A stretch of 16,321 bases of DNA from Eubacteriales bacterium (GTDB taxonomy: Bacteria; Bacillota; Clostridia; Peptostreptococcales; Anaerovoracaceae), in the NCBI GenBank assembly GCA_029098205.1, contig JAQXNW010000088.1, forward strand, positions 1 to 16,321. Direction: 5' to 3'. The translations under genes were made by a program, and so were the position numbers. The notes beneath the pieces are model-generated. The model saw only the letters and a list, made by a program, of their open reading frames with translations. It did no database searches and was not told the origin of the DNA. Each line of letters begins with the position of its first letter. Within the stretch, counting starts at the first letter, position 1. Shown here one piece after another: positions 13,465 to 16,321 of the stretch.

Positions 13465-14812
13465 TCTTTTCAAAAATTTCCATCGCAATCGATCTTCCGA
13501 ATATATCCTGCGCTTTTATGACCATTCTCCCTGGATTTCGGAAAACATTCTGGTACGAATACTGCAGCTTCCCGTTTCGGCGGATAAACTGCGCCGCAGG
13601 CCGAAAAACATGACCATCAAAATGCGGATCCAGACTCCAGCTGTCAAGAAGAGCGAGAGGATTCTCGGAAGCGAGCTCCCTCGCCTGAATCCGATCCGTA
13701 TCTTTGATATCTTTTCCAAACCGAAGATCGAAAAAATCCGAAATTATTATTTTTAGAAGCTTCTCTTCCGGGAGGATCTGCTGTTCGGTTTCACAATCAA
13801 CGCGAATCCGAAACGGAGGATTGCTTTCTTCTGTCATGACTTGAAACGGCTGATCCGCATAAAGAGACATTCCGGCTCCATTTTCCTGCACCCGTTTCAT
13901 CGTATAGGAAGCCGCCAGATTCCCGATGTCACATGCAATGAACCGTCTCCCCAGCCGGGAAGCAACAGCGGGAAGCGTGCCGCTTCCGGAGAAGAAGTCC
14001 GCGGTAAGATCCCCTTTCTTCGTCGCAGAACGCATCATCCGCTCGATCAGCTGCTCGGGTTTCTGGCTCGCATAGCCGGTTCTCTCTGAAGAGGTTCTCC
14101 CGACCATATCAATCGACCATACATCCTTCATGTTTACAAGCGTGTACCAGCCGTGCTCATCCTCATACTCCTTCACACCATGGAACCGGTACGGTTTCAT
14201 TCCGCGGTTGTAGGACTTCTCCTTCTGCGGATAAAAAACGTATTTCTTTGTTTTGCTGTACATCAGGATCGTGTCATGCTTCCTGGAGAAGTGCTTTTTA
14301 GTGCTTCCGCCCGATTTATAGGTCCAGATCAATTCGTTCACGAACTGATCCTCCCCAAAAATTTCATCCATGATTATTTTCACGTAATGAGAAGCGTGCC
14401 AATCCAGATGAACGAAAATGAGTCCGTCCTCACGGAGAAGTTCCTTCATAAGAAGAAGCCGCGCCGCAAGATTCCGGAGATACTCATAAAGACCTTTTTT
14501 CCAGGTGTCCTGATACGCAGGATGGCGAAGCTTGCGGCCTCCCGCAGACAGAACCGCCTCATAGTCGCTTTTGGTAAAAAAAGGAGGATCTATATAGATC
14601 ATCTGGATTTTTCCGCGGTATTCATCGTTCGCAGCCAGTGTTTTCAGAAAACGGATATTGTCTCCCAAGTAGAAAATATTGGACTCCGACGGTCCGAACT
14701 CTCCCGTTCCCGCCTGCTCTTCATTTAATATCAAATTCGCAGCCTCGGAATTTTCCGCCTGAAGACGCGCATACTGCATGACGTTCCCGATCTCTTTAAG
14801 AAGACTACTCAT
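13460..14812 (-). CDS. Beta-class DNA methyltransferase (N6-adenine or N4-cytosine), solitary
   Basis: This 450-aa S-adenosylmethionine-dependent enzyme probably methylates the amino group of adenine or cytosine in DNA. The catalytic motif DPPF (75-78, within MIYIDPPFFTKSDY) precedes the cofactor motif FSGSGT (274-279), with SQKPEQLIERMM (249-260) between. That order defines the beta group, shared with type III Mod subunits. A C-terminal part of about 130 residues, including DSWSLDPHFDGHVF and DIFGRS, resembles the tail of Mod-like enzymes. No restriction gene lies next to it. The start ATG overlaps the Nudix stop by 4 nt (ATGA), so translation is probably coupled; an AAGGG site is also present. 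The target sequence cannot be read from the protein. Confidence 0.9.
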   Translation of the reverse strand: MSSLLKEIGNVMQYARLQAENSEAANLILNEEQAGTGEFGPSESNIFYLGDNIRFLKTLAANDEYRGKIQMIYIDPPFFTKSDYEAVLSAGGRKLRHPAYQDTWKKGLYEYLRNLAARLLLMKELLREDGLIFVHLDWHASHYVKIIMDEIFGEDQFVNELIWTYKSGGSTKKHFSRKHDTILMYSKTKKYVFYPQKEKSYNRGMKPYRFHGVKEYEDEHGWYTLVNMKDVWSIDMVGRTSSERTGYASQKPEQLIERMMRSATKKGDLTADFFSGSGTLPAVASRLGRRFIACDIGNLAASYTMKRVQENGAGMSLYADQPFQVMTEESNPPFRIRVDCETEQQILPEEKLLKIIISDFFDLRFGKDIKDTDRIQARELASENPLALLDSWSLDPHFDGHVFRPAAQFIRRNGKLQYSYQNVFRNPGRMVIKAQDIFGRSIAMEIFEKK

Positions 14813-15435
14813 AGATTTCCCTTCTTCCGCAGCATTTCCATAAGATCCTTTGTAATCCTGGCCGTAATTCCCCAGATGACCGTTCCGTCTATGTCATAGA
14901 TAGGTACGTCGGTCTGATTTGTAAACCACCTGTAATCTTTCCCGATGCCGATCCTGTCGTATGGAAAATCATCTGGAATCACCGGTTTCATTTTCTCAAT
15001 ATAAAGTTCCGGATTCATATGAAGAAGGCGATCTGCGTCCACCAGAAAAACATGATCCACCTCTTCTTCCTGCAGATGAATGTTTTTATAATCTTCGTAC
15101 GAAACCGCGCCGATAAACGTAAAAAGAGAAAAATTCGCATTCCCATAAAGCGTATTTCCTCTACCGATCAATTCAATGCGGCCTCTCGGAATTCCGATCT
15201 CTTCTTCCGTTTCCCGAAGTGCGCACGTCTCCGGATCCTCATGCTCTTCCATATGTCCGCCGGGAAAACAGATTTCACCAGGCTGAGAAACCATATGCCT
15301 GGCCCGCATCTCATACAGAAGGTACAGCTTCCCTTCTTTCTCCACAAACGGAACCAGTACGGAAAAATAACGGTATTTCCCCACAGCCCCTGGTTCATGA
15401 CTGCGGAGAATTGTTCTGACATTCTCTAAATTCAT
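14809..15435 (-). CDS. Nudix hydrolase, CoA pyrophosphatase-like
   Basis: This 208-aa cytoplasmic hydrolase probably cleaves CoA or a related nucleotide diphosphate. The Nudix box is complete: G60-x5-E66-x7-R74-E75-x-E77-E78-x-x-G81. It is preceded by LLYEMRARHMVSQPGEICFPGG (split here as residues 39-48 and 49-60), which has the Arg and PGG pattern of the CoA pyrophosphatase (NudL-type) subfamily. I chose the ATG at 15433-15435, which has a CGGAGA site; the 24-codon upstream extension overlaps the promoter. It is the first gene of a pair with the methyltransferase, with a 4-nt overlap. Other substrates such as NADH or oxidised nucleotides cannot be ruled out. Confidence 0.87.
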   Translation of the reverse strand: MNLENVRTILRSHEPGAVGKYRYFSVLVPFVEKEGKLYLLYEMRARHMVSQPGEICFPGGHMEEHEDPETCALRETEEEIGIPRGRIELIGRGNTLYGNANFSLFTFIGAVSYEDYKNIHLQEEEVDHVFLVDADRLLHMNPELYIEKMKPVIPDDFPYDRIGIGKDYRWFTNQTDVPIYDIDGTVIWGITARITKDLMEMLRKKGNL

Positions 15436-15472
15436 AGTTCTCCGTTTCTGATTTTCTGAAAAACCTACGTTC

Positions 15473-15484
15473 TTCAGTATAGCA
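15473..15484 (-). promoter_or_regulatory. Candidate extended -10 promoter of the Nudix-methyltransferase pair
   Basis: Minus-strand TGCTATACT (hexamer at 15476-15481) has the TGn extension and lies about 40 nt before the Nudix start, directly after the terminator of the upstream gene. No good -35 is present. Confidence 0.5.
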
Positions 15485-15495
15485 AAAATACAGGC

Positions 15496-15525
15496 AAAAA
15501 AAAACAAGAGGGAGCTTCCGCTCCC
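15496..15525 (-). terminator. Terminator of the P-loop NTPase gene
   Basis: On the minus strand a 6-bp GC-rich stem (15520-15525 with 15510-15515) and a 4-nt loop are followed by a long T-rich run (complement of 15496-15504). It lies about 35 nt past the P-loop gene's stop. Confidence 0.8.
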
Positions 15526-15558
15526 CCGAAAAGTCTTATTATTAATCAGTGATTTTGA

Positions 15559-15984
15559 TTATTGATTCAGAATCTGATACTTCGTAAAGTCAACTCCGAT
15601 CATTTCTTCCTTATCGGCGGAAAGACTTACGACAAAGTCCATTCCATATTGCTTCGAAATATTATCGAGTCTCTCCAGGAATGCCGGAAGATCTCCCAGT
15701 GTGAAGTTCGCAAATTTCAAAATGCTGTCGATGTAAATGGTCTCGATGTCATGATCCGAACTGATGATTCCGTAAATGAATCCGATATATTCGTCGCTGT
15801 CTGTTACGCCGGCGTAATCTTCCATGCAAACGACACGAATCTGGTATTTCAGATCATAGGTCAGTCTCGAATTCTTATTTATGAAAATTACGCTGCCCGA
15901 ACTATGCTCCGACTGTTCGTTCGCCAGATTAATCATCATATTTGTTTTGCCCGAGCCCTTATGCCCGATAATCACTTTTACCAT
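15559..15984 (-). CDS. Small P-loop NTPase of unknown function
   Basis: The 141-aa protein begins VKVIIGHKGSGKT: a beta strand followed by a Walker A loop (GHKGSGKT, residues 7-14). A probable Walker B is ETIYIDSI (81-88, Asp86). There is no membrane segment or signal peptide, and nothing follows the minimal nucleotide-binding fold. Related small clostridial proteins have, as I recall, sometimes been labelled PilT-like, but no pilus gene, hexamerisation domain or other ATPase signature is visible, so I would not transfer that name. The start ATG has AGGAGG about 8 nt upstream. It is monocistronic, with its own promoter, a leader of about 115 nt and a terminator, downstream of rlmN. Possible roles include a kinase-like or regulatory ATPase; this cannot be decided from sequence alone. 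Confidence 0.82.
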   Translation of the reverse strand: MVKVIIGHKGSGKTNMMINLANEQSEHSSGSVIFINKNSRLTYDLKYQIRVVCMEDYAGVTDSDEYIGFIYGIISSDHDIETIYIDSILKFANFTLGDLPAFLERLDNISKQYGMDFVVSLSADKEEMIGVDFTKYQILNQ

Positions 15985-16012
15985 AAACCCTGCCTCCTGC
16001 AGTCTGTTATCG

Positions 16013-16031
16013 CCGGAAAAATCTATTCCGG
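16013..16031 (-). promoter_or_regulatory. Leader hairpin before the P-loop NTPase gene
   Basis: CCGGAA (16013-16018) and TTCCGG (16026-16031) can pair across 7 nt in the predicted leader, about 15 nt upstream of the ribosome site. A perfect 12-bp palindrome, GAAATCGATTTC (16076-16087), lies near the transcript's 5' end. Both could be regulatory; neither is followed by a T-run. Confidence 0.4.
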
Positions 16032-16107
16032 ATACTGGGTGAAACTACTGTTGTTTTCGCCGTTCGCGTACTCTTGAAATCGATTTCTACGCTTTAACTT
16101 TAACTTA

Positions 16108-16136
16108 ATTATACACTACACAGATTATTCATTCAA
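16108..16136 (-). promoter_or_regulatory. Probable promoter of the P-loop NTPase gene
   Basis: Minus-strand TTGAAT (16131-16136) and TATAAT (16108-16113) are separated by 17 nt. The site lies between the rlmN stop and the gene, giving a leader of about 115 nt. Confidence 0.75.
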
Positions 16137-16168
16137 TGCTGATTTTTCTATCAATGCGCGATTTCACA

Positions 16169-16321
16169 CTATTCCGAATGCGCCAGTCTGAGCTGCCCGC
16201 AGGCGCCGTCTATATCCGCGCCAAGCTGTCTTCGAATCGTCACCGGAATATTATGCTTCTCCAGAATCTGCGAAAACCGCCGCGCACCCGTACGTCCGGA
16301 TGTCGAAAATCCGGTCTCTTT
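16169..16321 (-). CDS. rlmN: 23S rRNA (adenine-2503-C2)-methyltransferase RlmN, C-terminal part
   Basis: Only the last 50 codons and the stop are in the window; the gene continues past the right edge. The fragment reads SGRTGARRFSQILEKHNIPV followed by TIRRQLGADIDGACGQLRLA, which matches the C-terminal end of RlmN. The Cys in GACGQLR corresponds to the methyl-carrying Cys near the C terminus of this radical-SAM enzyme. RlmN methylates A2503 of 23S rRNA and a tRNA adenine. No terminator is seen between its stop and the next promoter, so read-through into the P-loop gene is possible. The start, the CxxxCxxC cluster motif and neighbours cannot be judged. Confidence 0.88.
   Translation of the reverse strand, partial: KETGFSTSGRTGARRFSQILEKHNIPVTIRRQLGADIDGACGQLRLAHSE

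Noticed and set aside
13460..14812. Possible relation of the methyltransferase to the CamA sporulation methylase of clostridia.
   Set aside because: The catalytic motif is DPPF and the motif order is beta-type; CamA has NPPY. It fits Mod-like enzymes better.
15559..15984. A PilT (twitching motility) label for the P-loop protein.
   Set aside because: It is far too short, and no PilT-specific Asp/His boxes or pilus genes are visible.

Overview
The window reads as a chromosomal core region of a low-to-mid GC Gram-positive bacterium, most likely a member of the Clostridia (Bacillota). Supporting signs are strong AGGAGG-type ribosome binding sites, a gap-pgk-tpiA-secG order, a SEC-C protein, a class B sortase, intrinsic terminators at most gene ends, and occasional TTG starts. 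I cannot fix the genus from sequence alone. Nothing looks like a prophage, insertion sequence, CRISPR array or integrated island.

Layout. (1) 41-3565, minus strand: a lower-glycolysis operon, gap-pgk-tpiA followed by secG, with a recognisable promoter and terminator. The GAPDH has Lys-Arg where NAD-dependent enzymes carry the cofactor-selecting Asp. (2) 3634-4107, minus: the tRNA wobble methyltransferase trmL, with a TTG start. (3) 4241-4920, plus: a SEC-C zinc-ribbon protein, whose terminator region converges with that of (4), nth, at 4999-5625 on the minus strand. (5) 5686-7386, plus: a GntR/FadR-type regulator with a near-consensus promoter, then a class B sortase preceded by a tandem 11-nt repeat and ended by a strong terminator. 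(6) 7391-8821, minus: monocistronic acetate kinase, without pta beside it. (7) 8804-12143, minus: argC-argJ-argB, the cyclic arginine route. Its terminator hairpin contains the -35 element of the ackA promoter. (8) 12044-12377: a 334-base AT-rich divergent region. It carries the argC promoter, possible ArgR boxes, the trpS promoter and a tandem TTAACTAGA repeat that resembles a trp operator. (9) 12378-13460, plus: trpS with a 15-bp terminator hairpin. (10) 13460-15481, minus: a Nudix CoA-pyrophosphatase-like gene overlapping, by ATGA, a solitary beta-class DNA methyltransferase. (11) 15496-16136, minus: a small P-loop NTPase of unknown role with its own promoter and terminator. (12) 16169-16321, minus: the C-terminal 50 codons of rlmN, cut by the window edge.

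Functionally this is central metabolism (glycolysis, acetate/ATP formation, arginine synthesis), RNA and DNA maintenance (trmL, rlmN, trpS, nth) and secretion or surface functions (secG, sortase B). The less ordinary parts are the putative trp-like operator at trpS, the orphan methyltransferase coupled to a Nudix hydrolase, the GAPDH cofactor-site change, the regulator whose FCD metal ligands are mostly replaced, and the small P-loop protein. I see no convincing wholly new multi-gene system.
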